A stretch of DNA of 64,000 nucleotides. It comes from Ifrita kowaldi. Its lineage: Eukaryota > Chordata > Aves > Passeriformes > Cinclosomatidae. The stretch spans positions 503,933 to 567,932 of the forward strand of contig VZRS01014431.1 of the NCBI GenBank assembly GCA_013398055.1, given 5' to 3'. The position numbers and the translations under genes were made by a program. Positions 1-10,324 of this stretch are shown here, piece by piece (the stretch's first letter is position 1; every line of letters begins with the position of its first letter). The notes under the pieces were generated by a model. That model was not told where the DNA came from and searched no databases. It saw only the letters and a program-made list of their open reading frames with translations.

Positions 1-12
1 GTGTGTGTGTGC
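1..12. repeat. Edge of a (GT)n microsatellite
   Basis: The window opens with five GT units followed by GC. The repeat probably continues outside the window, so its full length cannot be judged. Confidence 0.55.
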
Positions 13-2183
13 GTATCCAGTTCAGGCTGGTTCCTGGCTCAGGGAAGCATTTTATTGGATTTGTTAGTCTTTGATGCTGATTAAGCCCATGGGGTAGAAA
101 AAAGCAAAAGAGAGGGGGAGTTTGGGGGGAGGGGAGAGATGCAGTTTCCCTGTGGCTGCAATGTTTTTAATTTATTATTAACCATCTCTCATGTGTTATC
201 TGACAGCTCTGTTGAATTCTGGATGCAAAGGAAAGCAGTGCCTGCATTTATGGTTTTCTGGGGTGTACGTCCCCAGTCTCCCCAAATCAAAGTCCTGGCT
301 GCTCACAGAGTTATCTTTGTAGATGCTAATTTTAAACAAATAGATTAGTAGGAAATTTGTTTCCTAGGAGTTGGAAGGCTGAGCCATTTCAAGGCTGGGA
401 TTGCACAACAGAGAGCCCAGAGACAGCCCAGGAGCGCAGGGTGAGATGCAGGGGAGCGGAGCATGCAGAAGGAATTCTGCAAGGTGACCCCAGAGTGGCC
501 CAGACTGTGCTTCCAGCTTCTTCCTCAGGTGTCTTGAACATGCACCCCAGAAATGGCTGGATATCCCCAGTTTCTGGACTACCGTCTCATGCCACAGGCA
601 TTTCAGTCTTGACACAACACAACTATGGGCACCGTTCTGATTAAGTTTTTAGTTAAGTAGTGATAGGTTTCCCCTTTCAGATAGCCTTCCCAAGAGGATA
701 TTACCTCCAGGCACACAAACACTGGTGCCCTAATCCTACCTGGAAACCCAGAAAAGCTGCACATTTCCCCAGATCTGACACATAAGTGCCAGAAGTCAGA
801 GCCAGCCAGATTTTTTTTTACACGAAAAGCAGAGACTGGAGATTGGAAGTCTCGTTCTCTGCTGTCTTACACAGTCATGTACAAAGTTGCAAAGCTCTAA
901 GCACACCGTCAGAGCCCCAGCGTGTTCATTAGGTGCATGTTGCATGGTCACAAATGGCTGTGCCAGTTGTGATGCTGGAGAACCCAACATATACCTTCAG
1001 TTTTCAAAGCCACCAGTTGGTGACTGCAGCAGGTAGGGATCACTCCTCACTGGGGTTTCTACACAGCCGGTGAGAACTGGCAATTTTTCCTGACATCTCT
1101 CTGGAGAGGCTTGGAAAGAGAAGGCCAGAACCTCATCCGCTGGTTACTGGATAAGCACATGCTGTCCTTCATGCTGATTATATTTTACACTGTGCTGGTT
1201 ACCAGCACTCCAAGGCAGGGTCCCTGCAGAAATGGACTTTTTAGGTTTGTGAAAAATCATGGCTGATATAAAATAATATTTATTATGAGAGAAAGCCAGG
1301 GAGATGGGTTTTCCTACTGCAGTACACAGAGCTGCAGGCTGGGATGTGAGCGAGCTACAAGATCAACGTCTGAACACCTTGCCACACACAAGCCCAAAAC
1401 AGTAATTCAAACCAAAGACCACCACAAGTGGCATAAAGAGGTTCTGCTGCAACACAGCCCTCTCTCCATCCTTGGGCTAGCCCATGTTTCTTCTCCCGTT
1501 AGACTACCACCAGCATATTTGTGAATTCCTGGTTGATGAGGACCAGGGCTGGTGCAAGGACAGGAAGTTCCTGACATGCGGGATGCTCTGCTCCTGCTCT
1601 TAAACACTGCCATCTCCTGGGGCAGGGGAGGCAGCACAGCCCCTCCTCTTCATCAGCGAGTTGTTAATTATAAACTAGAGTTTGCTTCACCTCTATGGGC
1701 ATCAGCAGCTCCAGCACTCAGGAGGGCCTCAAGTCAGACAGAGCCAGCCCCTAAATCAGACAGCATCTGGAAAGGACACTCCCACTGTGTCTATCAACAA
1801 GATCCATCTACCACTATGAAAGGATATTTTTCAAGGCCATCTGAAACGTGGTGCCATGCAATTTCATGCAGTTTTAGGGAAGTGTGTGTATTTTGTGCAC
1901 GGTGCAAATGGGTGCAAGAGGAGGCTCCTTAAAGTTCACACCTCAGGGAAAAACAGAAAAATAATTTTCACTTGACCCCAGGCTCCTCCACGAGCGTTAC
2001 TCCCAAACTGTCTATATCTGTGTTGGTGAAACCTTTCACACCATGTTTTATCTTATTGCTAAAAATAAATCACTTGTAAATTGTTTTATAAATTATGTAT
2101 AAGAAGAGACCTCATAGTCTAAGATGTGCTACCAGTGTATTCTACATGATAAAAAAAAAAAATAAATCTAAAAGGATCTCCAA
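13..2183. other. Non-coding stretch, no gene recognised
   Basis: I see no exon, RNA gene or transposon here. The longest open frame is 126 codons (1552-1932, +); it has no domain-like pattern and lies over a shorter frame on the other strand. A G-rich patch at 114-134 has three G runs, one short of a standard quadruplex motif. From about 1960 the sequence becomes strongly AT-rich, with an A12 run at 2151-2162. Confidence 0.6.
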
Positions 2184-2206
2184 GGGTGGGAGGGGGAAGG
2201 GAAGGG
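2184..2206 (+). other. G-rich tract with quadruplex potential
   Basis: Five runs of three or more G are separated by one or two bases (runs begin at 2184, 2188, 2192, 2199 and 2204). This satisfies the usual four-run, short-loop rule for a G-quadruplex on the plus strand. It lies at the left edge of the conserved-looking block that follows. Whether it folds in the cell is unknown. Confidence 0.6.
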
Positions 2207-2600
2207 AGCACTTTTATAAATAATATATTCAGTGGTCAAAGAAAGTTATCACCTTTTATGAAGTGTTTGGGATTCATTATGCATTAAAAGTGCAGCGCTG
2301 CTTCTAGCGTGCATGATATCAGGATGTGATTATTAAGCATTACAGCCACCAACTAAGTGATTATTGGTGTCATTTGTTTATCTAACCAAAACCTAGACTG
2401 CCACCTCTCATCAGTGGAAACAAACAGCTGATGTTTTTGACTAGTGCCAAAGGAACGCTGTCGATTATTCCCAGAGAGATGATGTCCCCATCATTGTGGG
2501 TTTCATTTGGTATTCATTGTAATAGCGCTGATCCTAATGAATTCATTTGGTATTCATGTGGATGTCACATGTATTTCCAGAGATGTTCTGCTGTAATTTA
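2207..2600. other. Possible conserved non-coding element
   Basis: This AT-rich block has no open frame and no recognised transposon. It is dense in short motifs that often mark developmental enhancers: TAAT/ATTA cores, an ATGCATTA-like site near 2280, several TGATTATT-type sites and a GCGC palindrome near 2526. CpG is kept at a few places despite the AT-rich surroundings. It also holds the direct repeat listed separately. The call rests on texture alone; no alignment was available. Confidence 0.3.
2502..2557 (+). repeat. 16-bp direct repeat, two copies
   Basis: TTCATTTGGTATTCAT occurs at 2502-2517 and again, without mismatch, at 2542-2557. A 24-bp spacer separates the copies, so the start-to-start distance is 40 bp. 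Both copies lie inside the conserved-looking block. They could be a paired protein-binding site or a small local duplication. Confidence 0.9.
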
Positions 2601-2698
2601 GCATGGGTTAATGGACACCTCTGTTAAAGTGTTATTGAAAGTTTGACATTCAAATAACCCAGTTTAAAAATCAGACAAACCTAGATATTAAAGCTGAA

Positions 2699-2717
2699 GG
2701 GAGGGTGGGGGGAGGGG
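2699..2717 (+). other. G-rich tract with quadruplex potential
   Basis: Four G runs of 3, 3, 6 and 4 bases are separated by single A or T residues. One-base loops favour a stable parallel quadruplex, so this is the best such motif in the window. It is about 500 bp from the similar tract at 2184 and on the same strand. Confidence 0.65.
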
Positions 2718-5700
2718 ACTGGAGTAAGAGGCAAGACTGAAATGCCACGCTGAGATAGTAACCCTTATCTTCCTGCTGGCAAGGGAACACTGTCTTATCC
2801 CTTCCTCTCCTAGCTAACCAAAAGCAGACCTTTGACCATTTTCAGGGACTTTGTGACAGGGCCTCTTTTCATGCCCAACCCAGATCTCCTCTCAGGGTTA
2901 GCCTGGCTCGTTCCTTGCCTTCCAAAGGCTGCACCAGGGGAGGGAAGAGCCTTTGGGAGCCCCAAAACCACAGGCAGGGTTTGATAACACTTCTGCTTTC
3001 CTTGAGAGACTAGGCACAGAGGCTTGGACCCTGCAACTCCAAATGCAGCACAAGGATCCAGGGTGAGGTTGAAATGAGTAGAAGGGCTTTTATTCCCCAC
3101 ATTTTGAAACACTGAAGGTGATTTTTCTGCTTTGCAAATTCAGAGAACAGATGATAAGGACAGCTGGATTAGCCCAGAAACTGGTAGCAAGTACAGTGTC
3201 TTGTGAGCTAAACGTGCTAAGGAACAGTGCAATTCCCTGGGCATTTTCAAGGAGCTCAAACCACTTATCCCTGCATTGCCAAAAATCTTGAGATGCCCCA
3301 GAGAATCACATTGCAAAGAAATACTATCCAGAGAGTCTTAAAAAGAATGATAATTTTCTTTTTTTCTCAACAGTTTATTCCATGGGATTTTGACAATGAA
3401 GAAGCCAACCCTTCCAGGTAGAGTCCCTCAAGTGCTTTTAAGGACTCGTCAAACACTGAATTTATAATACTCCCATTCAGGATATGCCAACAATGGAATA
3501 TATGATGAGAGACTGGCAATGTAAAAGTTTCGCTCACATTCATTTGGGATGACCTGAACAGATACTAAGAATTTGGCCAAAGGGAAAGTTTGAATTGGTG
3601 AGTATTGTGACAAGCCCAGAGCTGATAAAATCTCAGTACCACACCACCACATTACAACCACACATGCAACCCATATACAGTAATTGTTTATATTAGACAC
3701 AGAGCCAGTGTACCACATGCTTGGGGAACATAATCATCACTTAAACTGAGATTTCCCCAACCATGAAATAAATTGTGATCCACTGAATAAATTGATTTTT
3801 TTTTCTGCATTGTAGTAACACCGCTTGGCCCCACCCCTGCTAGTGCAGCCCCGTTGTTTCCACAGCAAGTCGAGCATTTGGAATACTAGAAACCAAAGTA
3901 CAAAATCCATCCTGCAAAATACGTGAGCCTGTGGTAAGCCCAGAGGTTTGAAATGCCACTTGTTGCTCAGCCTTCTGGCTTTTGTTGAGCTCTTCCATTA
4001 TGCAACACTCACAGCAACGCAAACTTCATCCTATCGTGGATTTTATATGTTCCTGCCTGCAGATTAAATTGCCAGCTATAACACAGCATGTGCTGTTTGT
4101 GGCCATTTTCCTAAATGCTACTTTGGGAACAAAACACACAGATGCCTAATGTAAACGAACCTCCTCCCGTTTTCCTTGCGAAGGCTGAAATTCAACTCTG
4201 TGCAGAGGTTCTCCACAAGCCTATTTATTAAATCCCACTGAAATGCCCCAAACTGGAGTTAATTAGGATTTAAGTGGTACATAACTTTATGAAGGTCCAT
4301 TAAACAGCTTTGACCTTTATTATCTCTGTGGTTTTATTTGCACACTGGTGCTTGTTTTTGTGATAAAATACCTCGTTGTGTTTTCCACCACATGCAATCA
4401 ATATCCCTTTGAGAACATCAGGGCTGAAATCCTGACTCTAACAAGCCAGTGGCAGAATTCCCATTGTCCACAGGAAGGTGGAGGCTTTTGCCTGGTCAGG
4501 TCAGGTACCTGCCACTACCTACTGAAGCTCTCAGACCTCGAGGAGATGAGGTCTGGTTGGTGGAGAATTGCACAGACAACAAACTCCCTCACAGCTACAT
4601 CTGCAAAAAAGAACTATCTCAAAAAGAAAAGGAAAACAAGGTTAATAGGTATATTCTGAGAAAAGAATGAGGCTTTTCTCAGCAAAGCTGAGGTTTGCAC
4701 GAATCGGAGATAACTTGCTTCGTGGCCAGCCCCAGACTGCCAAAGTTTCCCCGGGAAAAAATAAGGACTGTCAGAAACTTCATTAACTTCTACTCTTAAT
4801 TGCAAAGGATACATTGCACATTAGGTAAGACCTTAGTATTTGGGAACTTAATGCTAAATGCTTGGCCTTTACCCCATTTCTGCTATATCTTACTTTGTAA
4901 GAAGGAACTGTACAGCTTGATGTAGCAATAAATAATTTTCATAAGTTTTATTGCAATGCTATGTGCCACTAATGGACAATTTGGTACTATTCTCAAGCAA
5001 GGGCAGCAGGCTGAATCACAAAGCAGCTGTTAGTGTTTCATTAGAAGAAAAAGTCCCTTCCCTACTCCATTTCAAACACCAGTCAGTTTTCTTTGATCAT
5101 TTCTCATCTGCCACCAAACGATGGGGAGACCCAGCTCTTCCTATCCAATGGTAATGGTCTCGCAATCTCCAGCCCTTACAAGAGGCTGTGTAATTGGGCA
5201 TTGCTCTGCTGAGGTGTTTTAATGCAGCCATGGCTCCTGACCTCCAGCCAGCAGGAGGAAAGAAAAGCCCTTGCCCAGATTCATCTGGAGTGGCTGCACA
5301 CCGGCTGAACCTCTCTCATCTGCATTTTTCCTTGAGATTAATGAGCAACGGGGAAGGTCCCTAAACTTAAATGAGCCGGAATAAAACTCTGAAATAAGCC
5401 TTGCCTATTAGAGGCGGTGTTGGAAAGAGGTTTTCAGGGAAAGTCTTTCTCTGGGAGCAGTCATCACAAGGGAGGCAGCTGTTCAGCTCTGTGGTTCAGG
5501 AGCACAGTTGAGATCTAGTGGAAGCAGGTTCCACATCCATCCCTGCTTGGCACTCTTTATCCCTGTACGTCTGTGCTGTGGATTCTCATAGACATTGACT
5601 GTACTGTAATACTTCAAAATGCCAAAACTGGGCATCCTAACTTTCTGTGGAGCCTGAGGTAGCTGCAAAGACCCCAAGATGATGAAAACAAACCCAACAA

Positions 5701-7632
5701 AAACATACAGCCTACTTTCTATTGCCTTCAGATAATGAAGGCTCGAGGGTACAATCAAATCAACTTTTTCAGTGTAAATTTGAGGTGAGAAAACTATTCT
5801 GTAGTTACAGATTTCGATTCGTAAAATCTAATTTCTGATTCCAAAAGGAGAGGGTGGGGAAAACCCACAAACAAATAATTTAAAAATTCTGTATAAAAGA
5901 TTTCCAATTTCCCCCATGAAATCAGAAGCATCAAATGAATGAAAAGATGACTGTGGGAAAAAGGAGTGAAGAGGCTTATTAGGAATATATTTGGTTTAGG
6001 TACAGCTTATGAGAATTTTGCTATTAGAACTAAACATATCCAGTTCCAAAGTAAAGAAATTCAGTTCCACTGTTGTTTTGGAAGACACAGCATGTTGTGG
6101 GTCTCTGTTGAACTCCAGGTTGTAAGTTTGCAGGAAAACTAGAATTCATGCTCAAAATGCAATTGCAAAAACACGAAACAACAGAATGTGCACAACCAGT
6201 GTTCTCTCAAATGATTTACCACTCATGCAAGCACTTACACTGTGTTTTAGAGCTAAAGCTACACTCCTGTTACAGGATTTACTTTTTTAAATGCAAATAG
6301 CCAAAATTAATCGAAGGAATACTGGCAGATTTTCTAAATTAACCAGATGTAACGCACCATGTTATCATTCCATATCACACTACACCAAGTTACCTTGTGC
6401 AGGGTATCCCGAGGATGTTCAGAGGGAGGGAGAGATTTATTGATACAAACAGAGCCCCAGTCTGTGCTATATTTAGCACAAATGCAAAACCAGCATAGAT
6501 GGAGAGCAGATGCAAACTGAGATCAATGGAAACACAGTGACCTAGGACATGACAGGCTGCTCTGAAATGCAGTGAGCCACACTGAGCACCTACAAGTGCC
6601 ACCTTCCTGGGGGATTTAATGTGCTTCCAGACATACTGAGGATATTGGGTTGAAGGGCCAGTTTTAAGGGGCAGCACAAGATCATAAAAATCAGCTCACC
6701 TGGGCAGCCCTTCAACACACCATCACCAGACAGAAAAGTATTTTTTGTAGCAAGAAGAGAGATCTGCCATGGTCAAAATTTGTTCTCTCACAGGTGCTAC
6801 AGGAGCAGGGCAGCCCCTCCTTTCCCCTCTCATCTGAAGAGAAGAGCCCCAGCACCACCCTCAGTTTTTCCTCCTTTTTGCTTATCAGGGGTTTCACATC
6901 AGCTGGAGGCTTTTCTTACTGGGCAAAGTTTAAAACACAGCAATAAACTACATTGACCAACAGCACTCCCCCCAACACCCTGTTCCAAGTCAAGAACATA
7001 TTTCAAGCTCTTTAAAATCCATATGCCCAGGTTTATTATGAGATAACTCAGTGACAGTACTGGGAACATGATAAGGTAACTGAAAAAGGCATCTGTTTTG
7101 CAGAAATTAGATTTACAAGATGCACTGTCAGATGGGCCACCTGCACTTCCTGCTCTGGGGGCCTGCAGGGCTGTGTCCCACCCAGAGCATCCCACCTGAG
7201 CAGCTCCTGCAGGAGGGCAGGGCTGCAGAGGATGCGGTACAGCTGGTTTAGGGAAGCAGCTGCAGGTCTGTAAACTGAAGGGAGCTGATCTGTGCCTACT
7301 TAAAAACAGATTATTGAGCTATAGTCCACAAACCATAATGAGAATTGGAACAAGTCAACTGCCACACTTCTCTCAGTGTAGCTTATTTAGCCATGAAATA
7401 CAAGAACTAGGCCATCTGGATTCATGTTCACGTATTTATAAAGTTTGGAGCAGTTTGGCCCCCAGCTTGTTTGATGCATGTTTTTGGCAGCAGACCTCTT
7501 CCATCCCATTCATTTTCAATTTAGACCATGCATGTTAACCTTGTTTGATACCTTTGAAATAATTATATAAATAAGTAAGCCTGCCTTTCTATGTCTCACA
7601 TGCAAAAACATTCATTATTTTTGGTTCCCTTT
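2718..7632. other. Non-coding stretch, no gene recognised
   Basis: Open frames do not exceed 103 codons (4348-4659, +), and overlapping frames compete. Two parts have the texture of conserved non-coding DNA. One is 4190-4340, with TTAATTAGG and a TTGACCTTTATTATC stretch. The other is about 5330-5420, with TTAATGAGC and TAAATGAGC-type sites and several CpGs. I saw no transposon remnant that I could name. Confidence 0.5.
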
Positions 7633-7704
7633 GGGCCAGATCCAAAGGTCTTCAAATCAACAGGAGCTTTTCATTTGTGTCCATGGGCTTTGGATCAAGC
7701 CTTT
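7633..7704. mobile_element. Ancient palindromic repeat (MITE-like)
   Basis: The two ends are imperfect inverted copies. GGGCCAGATCCAAAG starts near 7633, and its counterpart CTTTGGATCAAGCC ends near 7702. The core GATCCAAAG pairs exactly with CTTTGGATC. About 40 bp of diverged sequence lies between the arms. I recall palindromic repeats with these GATCCAAAG ends and a CCCATTGACTTCAATGGG-type centre in bird, crocodile and turtle genomes, where they behave as old non-autonomous DNA transposons. I do not give a family name. The copy is clearly decayed, and the centre here has lost most of the consensus. Confidence 0.6.
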
Positions 7705-8043
7705 AATTATAATTGCATTGCCCCTTTAAGATGCAGGACCCTCTCATTTCCCCTGCAGGTTTCTGCTAGCAACTCTAGGATCCAACACAAGGCTCTTGTA
7801 ACACCTGATTAAATATTAATCCAGAGGTGGGGGCCTCACTCTTTTATGATCCTTTCCCTAGAAGCTCCTATTAGTAAATCACAGTCCAGCACAAGAGGAA
7901 ATGTGGCCATTCCATTATCCTCTGTTCACGAAGGGGCATTAATTCTTAATAAACTGACCTGATTATAATAATACTCGAAGGATGCAAAATAAGGAATAGA
8001 CAGGTTTACATCCATGTCTAAGATTAAACACATGTACGGTGCT

Positions 8044-8090
8044 GGGAGAAAAGGTGGGGAGGGAAGGGCAGAAAAAGGAGGGAGGGAGGG
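8044..8090 (+). repeat. Purine-rich, G-run tract
   Basis: An almost pure G/A stretch with seven runs of three or more G. One loop of 11 bases (8069-8079) breaks the strict quadruplex rule, leaving two groups of three to four runs. It is a low-complexity polypurine tract and may also form triplex DNA. Confidence 0.6.
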
Positions 8091-9793
8091 ATGTAAACTG
8101 TAGCTTGAATTCTCAGCAGAAGAGACTGCAGTGGCAGTAGGCTAGTAAGTTTTTCTGTGCCTCATTCACAATGTTTGCTTCTAAAAGAAAAGAAAAACAA
8201 AATTAAGCTTTTTCCTTTTGAATTTGGAGCAGGGCAGCCCTCCTCCCAAGAAGTGGCTACTATCAGATACAGCATTTGAGACTTCAAGGGAAGCAGTTCT
8301 CAAAGATTTGAGATAAAGCCCTGTATTATCCTCTCAAATGCTGGGTAGCGCACACAACTCCGTTAAAATATAAAGATCAGGTTCAAAAAGAGAGATGAGA
8401 CTACTTCAGTATTCTTACACCAGCCTTCCAACGCTTTTGCTGGTTTGCAGGCAGTGATCCTGAGCAAGGAACACTCTGCAGGCCACACGAGGGGTTGTTC
8501 TTGCTGTCAGCCTGGGCTGCTGCGATAGCAGCCTCTTTTAAGTGCAATTTCCTGTGGCTGCCAGCAATGCTGGAAGGTCTCTGGGACAAGCCACTGCAAC
8601 AAGTTATGACACAGGAATCACTGCATCCTCTCCTGAGGTCTTGCAAAAGCCTATCTAAACACTACTAAGCAACAGGGATTTGCGTGAAGTGTGCCACATC
8701 CCACAAGTCCCTTCACATCCCCGCCAAACTCAATGAAAACTTGTAAGACTCCACAAACACCTTTGTAAGATGCTGCTGAAATACAGGAGTCACATCAACA
8801 CTTATCAGCTGGTCCACATGGACTATGAGAGCTTAAAGCACTCCTGGAAGAGCAGGGGGCTGCCACTGCCAGTCAGGGTGTTAATGCAGTTCAGCTGCCT
8901 CCAGCACCCCTGCTGCCTTCCTTCCCTTTCATTTAAGGAAGGGAACTGGCTAAGCAGTCTGCTGTGGCAGTGTGACACTATTCATGGCGTTCTGTAGCTG
9001 GTAAAAGAGGTGACTGGGTAAAGAAAATGGCTTTATAGCCATGCCTGTGATACAGACGTGCTTGGAGGCATGGAAAGGGGAAATGTGATTCCAAGCTTTC
9101 CCCATCCAGGGCCAGATCCCAGCCAGTCCTCCTCTCGTGGTGGCCTTCCCTCCAAATTATTTCAATATGCAACAAGTTTGGGTTTGAACGTGGTCTCATT
9201 CTTGGAAAATGATATATAGGCAGGGCCATCAATGAGAACAGCCCTCAGATGTTATCATAGAAGAGAGCCATTCCTCTGACATGAGTGGTAGTGATGGTCC
9301 TGGCTGATTAGAGCAGTTAAAACTTTATAGCACACCGTAGAGAGAGGCTGTTACAGCCTCCAAGGATGGACATGCAGCTTCTCACATGCAATTTCCACAT
9401 TCAGCTGCTCCCAAGAGCATTATTATCTTTTTACTGTAGTGACCAAACCATGCAATTCCTCAAATCCTTTCCAAATGTTAATGAAATCAAATAAACCATC
9501 ATACACTTCAGGGAATTGTACAGAAATAGCAAGCATTTAGGAGGAACCAAACACTGGCAAACCTCTCCGGAATCAACTCTTTAAATATGGGAAAGGCAGG
9601 ATCCACTTTTTATATGGGGAAAGCCTGAGGCTGTTTTAAATTTTGAAAGAAGTTTTGATAGGTATGTAAGAGAGATCAATTATAATGCAAAGGTATTGGA
9701 AGCCTTTGATGCCTAGTCATTATCTAGTTGTACCAGACCTAAACTCAGAGTTTAAGCCAGAGGTTTTCAATGTTTCCTCTGAAGCTTAAGCAA
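8091..9793. other. Non-coding stretch, no gene recognised
   Basis: Open frames are at most 84 codons and occur on both strands at overlapping places. I see no recognisable transposon, RNA gene or splice-bounded exon. The stretch ends exactly at the LTR insertion, where GCAA at 9790-9793 is the left target-site copy. Confidence 0.55.
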
Positions 9794-9907
9794 TGGCTGT
9801 GGTTTAACTGGGCAGGGAGTGGAACACCCCACAGCTGCTCACTCCCTCACTCCCAGTGGGATGGAGGAGAAAATCCAAAAAAATAAGGTGGGGTGAGGTA
9901 AAGACAG

Positions 9908-9913
9908 TTTAAT
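9908..9913 (-). promoter_or_regulatory. Possible LTR polyadenylation signal
   Basis: ATTAAA on the minus strand, about 150 bp downstream of the LTR TATA box and within the best-conserved part of the element. ATTAAA is the commonest variant of the AATAAA signal. Its use today is not shown. Confidence 0.5.
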
Positions 9914-10061
9914 AGGACAGAAAATGAAGGGAAAATAATAATAATAATGATAAAAGAATATACAAAAGAAGTGCTGCCCTGTGCAGTTACTCACCATGCC
10001 CTGACCAGTGCCCAGCCAGTCCCTGAGCAGTGGCCACTGCCCCCTGGCCACCTCCCCCCTG

Positions 10062-10067
10062 TTTATA
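10062..10067 (-). promoter_or_regulatory. Possible LTR TATA box
   Basis: TATAAA on the minus strand lies mid-LTR in a GC-rich setting, where the U3 promoter of such elements usually sits. Transcription from it would run toward lower coordinates, into 9.8 kb and below. Confidence 0.5.
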
Positions 10068-10324
10068 GACTGACCATGAAGCCCTCTAGTCTGGGACAGC
10101 CCTTTGGCCAGCTGGGGTCAGTTGTCCCAACGGTGTCCCCTCCCAGCTTGTGTCCCTCATCCTCTTGCTGGCAGGGCAGCTCGAGAAGCTGGAAAATTCT
10201 TGACTTTGTACAAGCACAACTCAGCAACAGATAAACATCAACCCCTTTCTCATCCCAAATCCAAACTTCAGCACTGTACCAGCTGCTAGGAAGAAAATTA
10301 ACTACCCCAGCTGAAACCAGGACA

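Larger units (their letters stand above)
9794..10324 (-). mobile_element. Solo LTR of an endogenous retrovirus
   Basis: A 531-bp element has the layout of a retroviral LTR when read on the minus strand. It begins TGTCCTGGTTTCAGCTGGG (10324 downwards) and ends in a CA dinucleotide at 9794. It is flanked by identical GCAA copies (9790-9793 and 10325-10328), as expected for a 4-bp target-site duplication. Internal marks in order are a TATAAA box, an ATT-repeat stretch, a TCCTATTAAACTGTC block and a promoter-distal end. I know this LTR type as a frequent one in bird genomes, with the same start and the same ATTAAACTGTCTTTA segment. No gag, pol or env remnant lies on either side, so it is a solitary LTR left by recombination between two LTRs. 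It has many point differences from the forms I recall, so it is not very recent. Confidence 0.93.
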
